Below the pieces are notes generated by a model. The model was given only the letters and a program-made list of their open reading frames with translations. It was not told the DNA's origin and searched no databases. Made by a program: the position numbers and the translations under genes. From a virus, in the IMG/VR virus record IMGVR_UViG_3300008448_000595, positions 1 to 24,848 of that record: a DNA stretch of 24,848 bases; one strand, given 5' to 3'. Each line of letters starts with the position of its first letter. The first letter of the stretch is position 1. This document shows positions 7,428 to 12,905 of the stretch, one piece after another.

Positions 7428-7732
7428 TACCAGTACTCCTTGATATCACGCAGCAAAAGCTGCGCCTCTTCGAACAGGTCCTCGTTGAGTGCATCACCGG
7501 GTCCGCCAATGGACTCCAGTTCACTCACGATAGAGTTCAGCACCCCGAACAGTTCCTGAGCATGGACGAAACTGGCCGTAGCCAAGTCCAGATCGTCGAC
7601 AGTTTGCCCCGTCTTGGGTAGAACCGTGATGGTTACACGGACAGCCTTCTGCCCTTCGAAGTCCACACCTCCGACACGGGCCACGATAGGCTGGATGGAA
7701 CGAACGTGGATTTCCTCGTCTTCGACACGCAT
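7427..7732 (-). CDS. Hypothetical phage protein (101 aa)
   Basis: Begins MRVEDEEIHVRSIQPIVARV at ATG 7732, which overlaps the upstream TAA by one base and has GGAG 8 nt before it; an in-frame start 18 codons earlier lies inside the upstream gene and has no ribosome site. The N-terminal half is a beta-sheet-like stretch (KAVRVTITVLPKT) and the C-terminal half is acidic and helical (DALNEDLFEEAQLLL). No family recognised. Confidence 0.75.
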   Translation of the reverse strand: MRVEDEEIHVRSIQPIVARVGGVDFEGQKAVRVTITVLPKTGQTVDDLDLATASFVHAQELFGVLNSIVSELESIGGPGDALNEDLFEEAQLLLRDIKEYW

Positions 7733-8313
7733 TACACAGTCTCCTCTTCTGGTTGATCTAACTCGTTTGCCACTATGGCTTCCCACACAGCTTCATCGCT
7801 GGTCAGATAGTTGTACTCCTCCTCAAGACGGCGGTAGAGATCGCGGCAGTGCCCACGGATGATGGTGTTCACCTCGTCGATCAGAGCCAGATACTCAGCG
7901 TCCAGCAGCTTATCTAAGTGGTCAGCCACAGCACTACGCAGGTCGTCCCGTGGTGCGATACCGAAGAACATATCAGCGAATGACAGATCGACGCTGACAG
8001 TGTTCTCATGGACGTAGTGGTGGCCGGTCCGCTCGATTGTCAGCGTGAAGTCACCACCCATGGACATGAGTTTGGTTATGTATGGATAGGTCTCTGTAAG
8101 GTTGTGTGCCTCGAAGAAACACTTGTTATCGTTGACGTAGCCAGTGAAGGACGCACCATCCCCCTGTGACCAGAAGCCAGAGAACGACATGTCCTTCACT
8201 GTGATACCGATCTTGGCCATGTCCTCCATGAAATTATCGTAGGTACAATCCCACCACTCGGTATGCTCGACGTTGAAATGGCGGTACTTTTCGATCAGTT
8301 CTTCCTTGGTCAT
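7732..8313 (-). CDS. Conserved phage protein with FSGFWSQGDGA motif (193 aa)
   Basis: Begins MTKEELIEKYRHFNVEHTEW. The segment FSGFWSQGDGASFTG (about residues 44-58) is a signature I have seen in many phage and prophage proteins of unknown function. It is followed by FFEAHNLTETYPYI, GHHYVHENTVSVDL and a helical C-terminus (RDLYRRLEEEYNYL). Length is usual for this group. Start ATG 8313 overlaps the previous TGA by 4 nt, with GAGGA 7 nt upstream. No enzymatic role is known to me. Confidence 0.85.
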   Translation of the reverse strand: MTKEELIEKYRHFNVEHTEWWDCTYDNFMEDMAKIGITVKDMSFSGFWSQGDGASFTGYVNDNKCFFEAHNLTETYPYITKLMSMGGDFTLTIERTGHHYVHENTVSVDLSFADMFFGIAPRDDLRSAVADHLDKLLDAEYLALIDEVNTIIRGHCRDLYRRLEEEYNYLTSDEAVWEAIVANELDQPEEETV

Positions 8314-8729
8314 GCTGCAATCCTCGCCTTGACAGCCAGTGGCACGAGTTCATCCGGCAGGAGCTTGAGTTGTGCTGCCTCTACCAAGGCACTCTCCTCA
8401 GGCTGACCGAACAGAACAAAATGCTCCATCTCCAGCTTGGACATGGGGACGTAACCAGTAAGGGGATGAGTCTGAGAGAAATGCTTGGTAGTAGTCCGAC
8501 CGTACCTGTCGATGTTGCCGAACCAGACGCCTTTCCAGTTGATCCACAGCGGCCAGTGTCGGCCATAGCTATAGACCACATAGAGATCACCCAGCCATTC
8601 ACCCCACAAAGTGGAGTACTTAGGACCGTTGCCGGTCTTGGAATTGTTGCGGAATAGCTTGCGTTCCTGAACCAGAGAGCGGGCTTCCCAACCCGATACG
8701 ACAGTGGACTTGGTGTTGTTATCCGTCAT
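8310..8729 (-). CDS. Conserved hypothetical phage protein (139 aa)
   Basis: Starts at ATG 8729 (MTDNNTKSTVVSGWEARSLV); AAGGA lies 8 nt upstream, whereas the ATG at 8738 is too close to that site and the longer frame runs into the previous gene. The middle is rich in aromatics (DLYVVYSYGRHWPLWI) and leads into TTTKHFSQTHPL (about residues 80-91), a pattern recurring in phage proteins that sit beside the FSGFWSQGDGA family, as here. Beta-rich, probably a small soluble domain. Function unknown. Confidence 0.8.
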   Translation of the reverse strand: MTDNNTKSTVVSGWEARSLVQERKLFRNNSKTGNGPKYSTLWGEWLGDLYVVYSYGRHWPLWINWKGVWFGNIDRYGRTTTKHFSQTHPLTGYVPMSKLEMEHFVLFGQPEESALVEAAQLKLLPDELVPLAVKARIAA

Positions 8730-8745
8730 TGACTTCATCCTTACT

Positions 8746-9021
8746 TTACGAGTGAAAACCAAAGTGATCACCGTGCCAGACGGCACCGATCTGATAGGCG
8801 ATAGGTTGGGGTTCATTGTGGTCGTATCGCCAATAGGTAGCGATCAGTTCAGGCTTGCCGTCATAGACACCACCAATGATACGAACCTTCTTGAGGTTCA
8901 TGTTCCACTGAGACAGGTAACCAATGGCCTTGAGAAGCTCGTTGTTACCGGCGATCTCAGCCATCTCGACATGCTTGTCAGCGTCGATAGACAGTTCGAT
9001 TGTACGTTCCATCGGGTTCAC
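8746..9021 (-). CDS. Hypothetical phage protein (91 aa)
   Basis: Starts at a GTG (9021) overlapping the upstream TGA by 4 nt, with GGAG 8 nt before it. The first ATG (9012) would have an overlong spacer, so GTG is preferred. Begins MNPMERTIELSIDADKHVEM. It has an N-terminal beta-helix part and a C-terminal aromatic stretch (YWRYDHNEPQP, VWHGDHFGFH). Not recognised. Confidence 0.75.
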   Translation of the reverse strand: MNPMERTIELSIDADKHVEMAEIAGNNELLKAIGYLSQWNMNLKKVRIIGGVYDGKPELIATYWRYDHNEPQPIAYQIGAVWHGDHFGFHS

Positions 9022-9299
9022 AGCTTGATCTCCACAGACATGTCGTTGTTATATTCGAGGGTAGCATCGGTATAACCGTGCTCCTTCAGGGTCCGCTTAT
9101 CCAGCACTGAGATCAGGCAGCCATCGAAAGGGGAGGACTGGTCAGTGACAACGAAGTCATGGCCAATGGTGAAATCATACACAGCATCAGCCGCACTGAG
9201 ATAGTGGCGACGAACTGGACGTATAGTAAGGGCCTTGAAATTGGGGGTGTAGACACCCTTGAGATCAGCAAAACTGGTGTAAACTTTGGTCCGGTTCAT
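9018..9299 (-). CDS. Hypothetical phage protein, first gene of the leftward arm (93 aa)
   Basis: Starts at ATG 9299 (MNRTKVYTSFADLKGVYTPN) with AAGGAG and an 8-nt spacer; a GTG at 9308 would overlap that ribosome site. It looks like a small alpha/beta protein (HDFVVTDQSSPFDGCLISVL). As the gene nearest the control region, it would be translated first from the leftward promoters at about 9384-9493, with one copy of the 30-bp repeat in its leader. An early role is inferred from position only. Confidence 0.75.
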   Translation of the reverse strand: MNRTKVYTSFADLKGVYTPNFKALTIRPVRRHYLSAADAVYDFTIGHDFVVTDQSSPFDGCLISVLDKRTLKEHGYTDATLEYNNDMSVEIKL

Positions 9300-9335
9300 G
9301 ACCTTCACTCCTTGGTTTAAGGTAACTGAACAGCC

Positions 9336-9367
9336 AAATCAAAATAAAAACGTGTTTGAAATTTGAT
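9336..9367. repeat. Intergenic repeat R1 (32 bp)
   Basis: This 32-bp stretch, AAATCAAAATAAAAACGTGT plus TTGAAATTTGAT, is identical to R3 (9523-9554) and nearly identical to R2 (9493-9521). It has an imperfect dyad (ATCAAA at the left, TTTGAT at the right). It lies in the predicted 5' leader of the leftward arm, about 16 bp beyond the nearest predicted -10 element, a position suited to an operator or RNA-level control. Confidence 0.85.
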
Positions 9368-9383
9368 CGGCGGTTCGGCGACG

Positions 9384-9412
9384 AGTGTATCGTTCCCGCC
9401 GTTCGGCGTCAA
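9384..9412 (-). promoter_or_regulatory. Candidate leftward promoter P1
   Basis: Reading the minus strand, TTGACG (9412-9407), a 17-bp spacer and TACACT (9389-9384) fit a sigma70-type promoter (5/6 and 4/6 matches). Transcription would start near 9377 and give a leader of about 78 nt to the first leftward gene, including repeat R1. Confidence 0.5.
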
Positions 9413-9463
9413 GTTTCGGCGCAAGCCGTTGAAATCCCGAGGTTTTTCGGCGAGGCGCGGCAG

Positions 9464-9493
9464 AGTGTATGGTTAGCCATGAGGTAGTGTAAA
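9464..9493 (-). promoter_or_regulatory. Candidate leftward promoter P2
   Basis: On the minus strand, TTTACA (9493-9488), an 18-bp spacer and TACACT (9469-9464) form a second candidate promoter about 80 bp upstream of P1 with the same -10 (both lie in GAGTGTAT on the plus strand). Its -35 abuts repeat R2. Between P1 and P2 the heptamer TTCGGCG occurs at 9402, 9415 and 9446, with a fourth copy at 9374. Confidence 0.35.
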
Positions 9494-9521
9494 AATCAAA
9501 ATAAAAACGCGTTGGAAATTT
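9493..9521. repeat. Intergenic repeat R2 (variant copy)
   Basis: Variant of R1/R3 with ACGCGTTGGAAATT in place of ACGTGTTTGAAATT. It lies 30 bp before R3, forming a tandem pair directly upstream of candidate promoter P2. Confidence 0.8.
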
Positions 9522-9522
9522 A

Positions 9523-9554
9523 AAATCAAAATAAAAACGTGTTTGAAATTTGAT
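9523..9554. repeat. Intergenic repeat R3 (32 bp)
   Basis: Exact 32-bp copy of R1, in direct orientation and in tandem with R2. The three copies could be repressor operators, origin iterons or phage-specific promoter elements. Confidence 0.85.
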
Positions 9555-9990
9555 TGGATTGTGTTTAGTTAGGTGTAACTGATTGATAACGCGCGATTAA
9601 AATGAAACGATACACTGCGCAATGATATAGTATAGTTAGCCAAATGATCTACTGTAAGTACCTGAAAACAAAGGAATGATATAAATAATATAGGTTTTTG
9701 GAGATAATAAGGCGAACGGGAGTGATGTTTGTTGAGAGGTTGTATAGTAGTATGTTTGTTCCTATATTGTTCCAAAAAATTGCTTCTGAAAAAAGGGTTA
9801 AACAAAAAATTGTTGGATTATTTATATTGTTTATATTAAATTAATTATACAGACACTCACTCACCCCTTGGATTTCCGTGGCTTTCTCCCCACTTTACGT
9901 AAAGTTTGTAAAAATTATACACAATCTATTTTCACGGTTTGTTCCGCGCGTTTTTTGATTGTTGATTATTCCAGTGGTAAACCGTTGATT
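9555..9990. other. AT-rich gene-free tract, candidate replication origin
   Basis: About 435 bp with no believable gene: frames are short, lack ribosome sites and have low-complexity translations. It is visibly far more AT-rich than the rest of the window, with runs such as TTTATATTGTTTATATTAAA (9821-9840) and many A/T homopolymers. It lies between the leftward replication arm and the central mini-operon, with repeats at one side and a 14-bp palindrome inside. Easily melted AT-rich tracts beside repeats are typical of phage origins, but no initiator box is identified. Confidence 0.45.
9892..9905. promoter_or_regulatory. Perfect 14-bp palindrome, candidate operator
   Basis: ACTTTACGTAAAGT is identical to its own reverse complement over all 14 bases and sits in the gene-free tract. 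Perfect dyads of this length are usual binding sites for dimeric repressors or initiators. Confidence 0.45.
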
Positions 9991-10006
9991 CTATTACAAG
10001 TATTTA

Positions 10007-10038
10007 TAACTATACACTTTACATGACATAACTATACA
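10007..10038 (-). promoter_or_regulatory. Paired TGTATAGTTA motifs, 22 bp apart
   Basis: On the minus strand TGTATAGTTA occurs twice (10038-10029 and 10016-10007) with a 22-bp period, close to two helical turns. Similar copies lie elsewhere in the control region. No -35 hexamer fits at the usual distance, so they may be protein-binding sites or promoters of a phage-type RNA polymerase rather than sigma70 promoters. Confidence 0.4.
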
Positions 10039-10110
10039 GCCCCCTGTGATCTGCCTGATAGCGGCGCTAGCAGAGCTATAAACCCCCGACGTATGGGAGG
10101 AGGTACGACG

Positions 10111-10128
10111 ACGCGAAAGCGCTCGCGT
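10111..10128. other. Small GC hairpin
   Basis: ACGCGA (10111-10116) and TCGCGT (10123-10128) are perfect complements around a 6-nt loop, just beyond the terminator of the central mini-operon. It may back up termination; no T-run follows on either strand. Confidence 0.35.
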
Positions 10129-10136
10129 AGCGGGCG

Positions 10137-10170
10137 AAAAGAAACCCCACCAGCCGGAGCCAGTGGGGTT
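10137..10170 (-). terminator. Rho-independent terminator of the central mini-operon
   Basis: Read leftward, AACCCCAC (10170-10163) pairs with GTGGGGTT (10150-10143) over a 12-nt loop, followed by TCTTTT. It lies 5 bp after the stop of the 47-residue gene, so it should end transcripts of the three small genes and isolate them from the leftward arm. Confidence 0.8.
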
Positions 10171-10174
10171 GGGG

Positions 10175-10318
10175 TTAGAAGTCAGCGGACTCGTTCTCCA
10201 CGATCTCGAACTCGTCCGGGTCCATCCCAGTGAGGTCGATGAATGCAGCGGCTTCGTCCTTCGTGTCAAAGCTGTGGACGTTCTCGGTCCAGCCTTCGTA
10301 CCAAACAACGTGGAACAT
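10175..10318 (-). CDS. Hypothetical small acidic protein (47 aa)
   Basis: Starts at ATG 10318 with GAGG 6 nt upstream. Sequence begins MFHVVWYEGWTENVHSFDTK and continues with an acidic helix and tail (DEAAAFIDLTG, DPDEFEIVENE). The beta-beta-alpha look and net negative charge (13 Asp/Glu in 47 residues) recall small phage inhibitors of host enzymes, but no family is recognised. Last gene of the central mini-operon, directly followed by a strong terminator. Confidence 0.75.
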   Translation of the reverse strand: MFHVVWYEGWTENVHSFDTKDEAAAFIDLTGMDPDEFEIVENESADF

Positions 10319-10363
10319 AGGTCACCTCAGTGAAGCGGGAGGGGCTTGCGCCCCTCCCTAGGT

Positions 10364-10504
10364 TTAGGCCAGTCGGAAGTGATAGACCTGTTGCAGGCGA
10401 TGGATGGTAGCTTCCTTGCGCTTGCGTTCAACAACCACTTCGGTCGGGCGACCGTAGCGATCAGTCAGGCGAACCACTTCCGTGGTCTTACGTGCGATGA
10501 ACAT
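10364..10504 (-). CDS. Hypothetical small basic protein (46 aa)
   Basis: Starts at ATG 10504 (MFIARKTTEVVRLTDRYGRP) with AAAGG 7 nt before it; the longer upstream frame is antisense-like and lacks a ribosome site. It is strongly basic, with a beta-hairpin-like start and an Arg/Lys helix (VERKRKEATIHRL). The middle gene of the three-gene leftward operon. Nucleic-acid or polymerase binding is possible from charge alone. Confidence 0.7.
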   Translation of the reverse strand: MFIARKTTEVVRLTDRYGRPTEVVVERKRKEATIHRLQQVYHFRLA

Positions 10505-10557
10505 AGGCTTGCCTTTCAGAAAGGAAGGGAGGCGGGCGAACCCGCCTCCCAGTTTGG

Positions 10558-10845
10558 TCAGTCGAACCAAGCGGCGCGCTTGGGGGCGTTGACGCCTTCC
10601 CGCTTGGGAAGGAGAGCGAGGTACGGATTGCCCCACTTGTCGGCGAGGATCACCGGTTCCGTGCCCTTGGCGTCGGGCTTGAAAACCCGAGCGACCAGCT
10701 TGTGCTCCTTGGCGATGGCTTGCACCTTCTTGAGAACGACAGCCGCATCATCTGCGGAGTACTTGCCGTCCACGAGCTTGCCGAGGACCACTTCACCCTT
10801 GCGGTTGGCCTTGATGCCGAACCGACCTTCATAAACCTTAGCCAT
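10558..10845 (-). CDS. Hypothetical small basic protein (95 aa)
   Basis: Starts at ATG 10845 (MAKVYEGRFGIKANRKGEVV) with GGAG 8 nt upstream. Lys-rich, with a beta N-terminus, a helix (DDAAVVLKKVQAIAKEHKLV) and a further beta part (EPVILADKWGNPYLALL). Good codon usage and clean boundaries. First gene of the leftward mini-operon, preceded by a leader with two hairpins. Its position, facing away from the virion genes with its own promoter and terminator, suggests an early product. Not recognised. Confidence 0.8.
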   Translation of the reverse strand: MAKVYEGRFGIKANRKGEVVLGKLVDGKYSADDAAVVLKKVQAIAKEHKLVARVFKPDAKGTEPVILADKWGNPYLALLPKREGVNAPKRAAWFD

Positions 10846-10887
10846 AGCTAAGTCTCCAGTTGCCTATCCCGAGGCTTGTCAAAGAGA

Positions 10888-10937
10888 GCCGGGTGGGATT
10901 CGGGTCCCGGCCCGTCGAAGCGGCGTTCCGTTTCGAC
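10888..10937 (-). promoter_or_regulatory. Two hairpins in the predicted leader of the mini-operon
   Basis: GCCGGG (10888-10893) pairs with CCCGGC (10906-10911), and GTCGAA (10914-10919) pairs with TTCGAC (10932-10937), each over a 12-nt loop. If transcription starts near 10937 as predicted, the RNA would begin with the second hairpin. Such 5' stems can protect mRNA or regulate translation. Confidence 0.45.
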
Positions 10938-10943
10938 AATCCC

Positions 10944-10972
10944 TTTATCGCCTAAAGTGACAGGAATGTAAA
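10944..10972 (-). promoter_or_regulatory. Candidate promoter of the central mini-operon
   Basis: On the minus strand TTTACA (10972-10967), a 17-bp spacer and GATAAA (10949-10944) match a sigma70-type promoter at 5/6 and 4/6 positions. The start point would be near 10937, giving a leader of about 92 nt. Confidence 0.4.
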
Positions 10973-10975
10973 GTT

Positions 10976-11144
10976 ATGCCCTATTGCGCGGCTTGTCGCG
11001 TGGCGATTGCGCACCATGGCAGAGGCGACCCGGGGGGCACATGGACTGGCGAAACGCAGGCCCCCCATGGGATAGTATTCCGCGCTGAACGAGACCCCCA
11101 AAAACCAACGTGTATAGTTAGCTACACCCCCCTCCCCCTTGACC
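10976..11144. other. Divergent intergenic region between mini-operon and terminase operon
   Basis: No gene is visible. It holds an inverted repeat GGGGGGC (11032-11038) / GCCCCCC (11060-11066) and one TGTATAGTTA copy (11111-11120, plus strand). Being next to the small terminase gene, it is a candidate place for a packaging recognition site, but nothing in the sequence proves this. Confidence 0.4.
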
Positions 11145-11172
11145 TTGACGAACCCCGCGAAAATGCTACTTT
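11145..11172 (+). promoter_or_regulatory. Candidate promoter of the terminase operon
   Basis: TTGACGA (11145-11151), 13 bp, then GCTACTTT (11165-11172) fits the Caulobacter housekeeping pattern TTGaCgS-N10-14-GCTAnAWC. The predicted start point falls on or next to the ATG at 11179, which has no ribosome site, implying a leaderless transcript. Confidence 0.5.
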
Positions 11173-11178
11173 CCAACC

Positions 11179-11676
11179 ATGGACAGCCTACCTCTCCATC
11201 TCACCAAGTGGACCGACCGCCTCGCGTTTGACGTGGCCCTATGCTTGGAAGGTTCAGGTGAGAGCCTCGACGAGATCAAGGACCGGCACCGCATCGACGC
11301 GGACGACCTCTTGGTGTTCAACAAGGACCCCGTGTTCCTCAAGCGCGTGGAGACTTACCGCGACGAGGTGAAGGAGAAGGGACTGACGTTCCGACTCAAA
11401 GCGCGGGCACAGGCGGAAGAACTCCTGACGACAAGTTACATGTTGATCCACGACCCGGCTGTCTCCCCAGCCGTCAAGGCCGACCTGATCAAGAGTACGG
11501 TCAAGTGGGCTGGTCTCGAACCGAAGAACACCGAGAACGACAACAATGCCGGTACGGGCGGGGTGAAGATCATGATCAACCTTGGCTCCTCGCCGTCCGA
11601 CATGAAGGTCATCGATGCGACTCCCCGCGTGATTGAGGATGACAGCGATGGCGTTGACTCCGACGAGTACTTATGA
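11179..11676 (+). CDS. terS: Putative terminase small subunit
   Basis: 165 residues beginning MDSLPLHLTKWTDRLAFDVA. Residues 15-50 can form a helix-turn-helix (DEIKDRHRIDADDLLVF), followed by a long helical stretch (VETYRDEVKEKGLTFRLKAR) and an acidic C-terminus (IEDDSDGVDSDEYL). Length, HTH, helical oligomerisation region and position at the head of the packaging operon fit a small terminase, which recognises phage DNA and regulates the large subunit. Identification leans on context. There is no Shine-Dalgarno upstream of the ATG; the predicted promoter lies so close that translation may be leaderless. The next gene overlaps its end. Confidence 0.65.
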   Translation: MDSLPLHLTKWTDRLAFDVALCLEGSGESLDEIKDRHRIDADDLLVFNKDPVFLKRVETYRDEVKEKGLTFRLKARAQAEELLTTSYMLIHDPAVSPAVKADLIKSTVKWAGLEPKNTENDNNAGTGGVKIMINLGSSPSDMKVIDATPRVIEDDSDGVDSDEYL

Positions 11677-11821
11677 AGGCGTTCCATGCCTGAGGTTGCG
11701 GACGGCCAGTGGCGCTTCGACAGCCGAGGCCATGCTCCGCGAAGATGGCAGGTCCTATCGGACCAAGATTGTCAGGTCCAAGAAACACGGGCTTGAGTAC
11801 ATCGTCATGGTACTGGACTGA
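11648..11821 (+). CDS. Hypothetical small protein (57 aa)
   Basis: Starts at ATG 11648 inside the end of the small terminase gene in another frame, with GAGGA 8 nt upstream. Begins MALTPTSTYEGVPCLRLRTA and ends in a basic stretch (YRTKIVRSKKHGLEYIVMVLD region). The TGA at 11819-11821 is followed at once by the next gene. A shorter start at 11732 would give 29 residues. Moderately sure it is real because it fills the gap exactly; function unknown. Confidence 0.55.
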   Translation: MALTPTSTYEGVPCLRLRTASGASTAEAMLREDGRSYRTKIVRSKKHGLEYIVMVLD

Positions 11822-11825
11822 TGCC

Positions 11826-12032
11826 GTGCGGTTCGAGTGGGTAGCAGCGATGGTCTATGAGCCGGATGACTCGCAACACTTCCACATCGTCCCGCTTGGT
11901 GACTTGAAGGATCACTTGGCCGACCCGTCTTGCTGGTGCTGCCCATCGGAGGATGAGGACGATCCCGGCATCTGGGTGCATCACGCGATAGACCGGCGCG
12001 AGGAATATGAACAAGGCAGGATGAGACACTAG
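11826..12032 (+). CDS. Conserved small phage protein with CWC and WVHH motifs (68 aa)
   Basis: The HIVPLGDLKDH, CWCCP and GIWVHHAIDRREEYE segments form a pattern I have met repeatedly in small phage proteins near terminase genes (H-x2-P-x2-D-L...CWC-x-P...VHH-x2-D-x-RE). The cysteines and histidines could bind a metal. The start is unclear: GTG 11826 keeps the WVAAMVYEPD lead-in, while ATG 11850 would give 60 residues; neither has a strong ribosome site, and coupling to the previous stop 5 bp upstream is likely. Function unknown. Confidence 0.68.
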   Translation: MRFEWVAAMVYEPDDSQHFHIVPLGDLKDHLADPSCWCCPSEDEDDPGIWVHHAIDRREEYEQGRMRH

Positions 12033-12583
12033 CGCCCGTGGTTCTCATGGTACTCGTAGATTTTTTCGGCAGCTTTACGTGCGGCCACTGCCTCTTCGTA
12101 TGTTCGGAAATACCCGAGTAGAATCGTCTCACCATTGTGGTTGATCCGTGCCCGCCACGTCCCTTTGGGTCGGAAGAAGCTGACTCCGGTCATACCGGAT
12201 AGATTATCGCCTCGGCGTTTTGCGTTCTTGGTATTCCCACTATGCGAAACAGATCGGAGATTGGTAATGCGGTTATCGCTACGGTCTCCGTTGATGTGGT
12301 CGATAAACTCAAGCTCGGTGTTGTAGGTCATAACCCAAGCCAGTCTATGCGCGCGGTAGTCCACACCGTTAACGCGGATCAGGGTGTATCCGTTAGGATC
12401 ACGTGATCCTGCGATGGTACCAGCAAAACGCTTATTCCACCACCGGCACTGCCATTCCGTAGTGCGGCGAAGGGTCGGTGTGAAATGGTCGGGGCGTCTG
12501 GTTTTCCATATGAACTCTCCGGTTTCGGGGTCATACGAGAGGAGTTCAGTAAGGAGGCTTGCAGGGGGTAGCGGTTTAAGCAT
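12029..12583 (-). CDS. HNH homing-type endonuclease with AP2 DNA-binding domain
   Basis: 184 residues. The HNH core spans about 79-120: H79 (AHRLAW), D95-H96 (IDHINGD), N104 and N108 (DNRITNLR), then GNTKN. An AP2-type DNA-binding domain follows at 130-173 (GVSFFRPKGTWRARI, LGYFRTYEEAVAAR). This pairing is standard for free-standing phage homing endonucleases, which cut a recipient lacking the gene and spread by repair. It is the only leftward gene in the rightward arm, inserted between the terminase genes, and its 3' end overlaps the preceding gene by 4 nt tail to tail. Its composition is less GC-rich than its neighbours. Start ATG 12583 has only a weak GGTG site. Confidence 0.92.
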   Translation of the reverse strand: MLKPLPPASLLTELLSYDPETGEFIWKTRRPDHFTPTLRRTTEWQCRWWNKRFAGTIAGSRDPNGYTLIRVNGVDYRAHRLAWVMTYNTELEFIDHINGDRSDNRITNLRSVSHSGNTKNAKRRGDNLSGMTGVSFFRPKGTWRARINHNGETILLGYFRTYEEAVAARKAAEKIYEYHENHGR

Positions 12584-12905
12584 ATCATCACCATGTTGGT
12601 TACGGAGTTCATTGTAACCAAGAAATGTTTTAATGCAAGGGTCAGATTGATGTCACTAACCATAAATTATACGCCGCCGCCTACCGGTAAGCGTTTTATG
12701 GAGAGCAATGCGCGGATGCGCGTGTTGATGGGACCTGTGGGCAGCGGCAAGTCAGTTACTTGTTGTTTCGAGATAATTCGGCGGGCATCCATGCAACATC
12801 CGGATGAAACTGGTAAACGTAGGACCCGGTGTATTGTCGTCCGCGAGACTGCTAGGCAGCTAGAAGATACGACAATAAAATCATTTTTAGATTGGTTTCC
12901 GCCCG
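12029..12905. mobile_element. Inserted homing-endonuclease segment with foreign-looking terL flank
   Basis: The endonuclease gene plus the first ~250 bp of terL share lower GC and rarer codons (ATA, TTA, AGG, CGT) than the surrounding genes. Homing by double-strand-break repair co-converts flanking DNA, which would give this pattern. The right boundary is judged by eye from codon usage and could be off by tens of bases. Confidence 0.4.

Noticed and set aside
9336-9554. Three repeats as a CRISPR array
   Set aside because: Only three copies, R1 is 126 bp from R2, the R2-R3 gap is 1-2 bp so there is no spacer, and no cas genes are present.
9569-9805. 78-residue leftward frame in the AT-rich tract
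   Set aside because: No ribosome site, codon use unlike all neighbouring genes, and a low-complexity translation; it appears open by chance.
10093-10235. Rightward frame following a GGAGGAGG sequence
   Set aside because: It reads antisense through the terminator and the 47-residue gene, with an Arg/Ser/Pro-rich translation; the GGAGG lies inside the supposed coding frame, not before it.
10880-10940. tRNA-like T-arm on the minus strand (CCCGAATCCCAC)
   Set aside because: The loop lacks the TTC of a real T-loop, no acceptor, D or anticodon arms can be paired around it, and the bases are better explained by two leader hairpins.
12593-12649. Upstream start for terL adding 19 residues
   Set aside because: No ribosome site before the ATG at 12593, and the extra residues do not fit a terminase N-terminus; the ATG at 12650 has AAGGG at good spacing.
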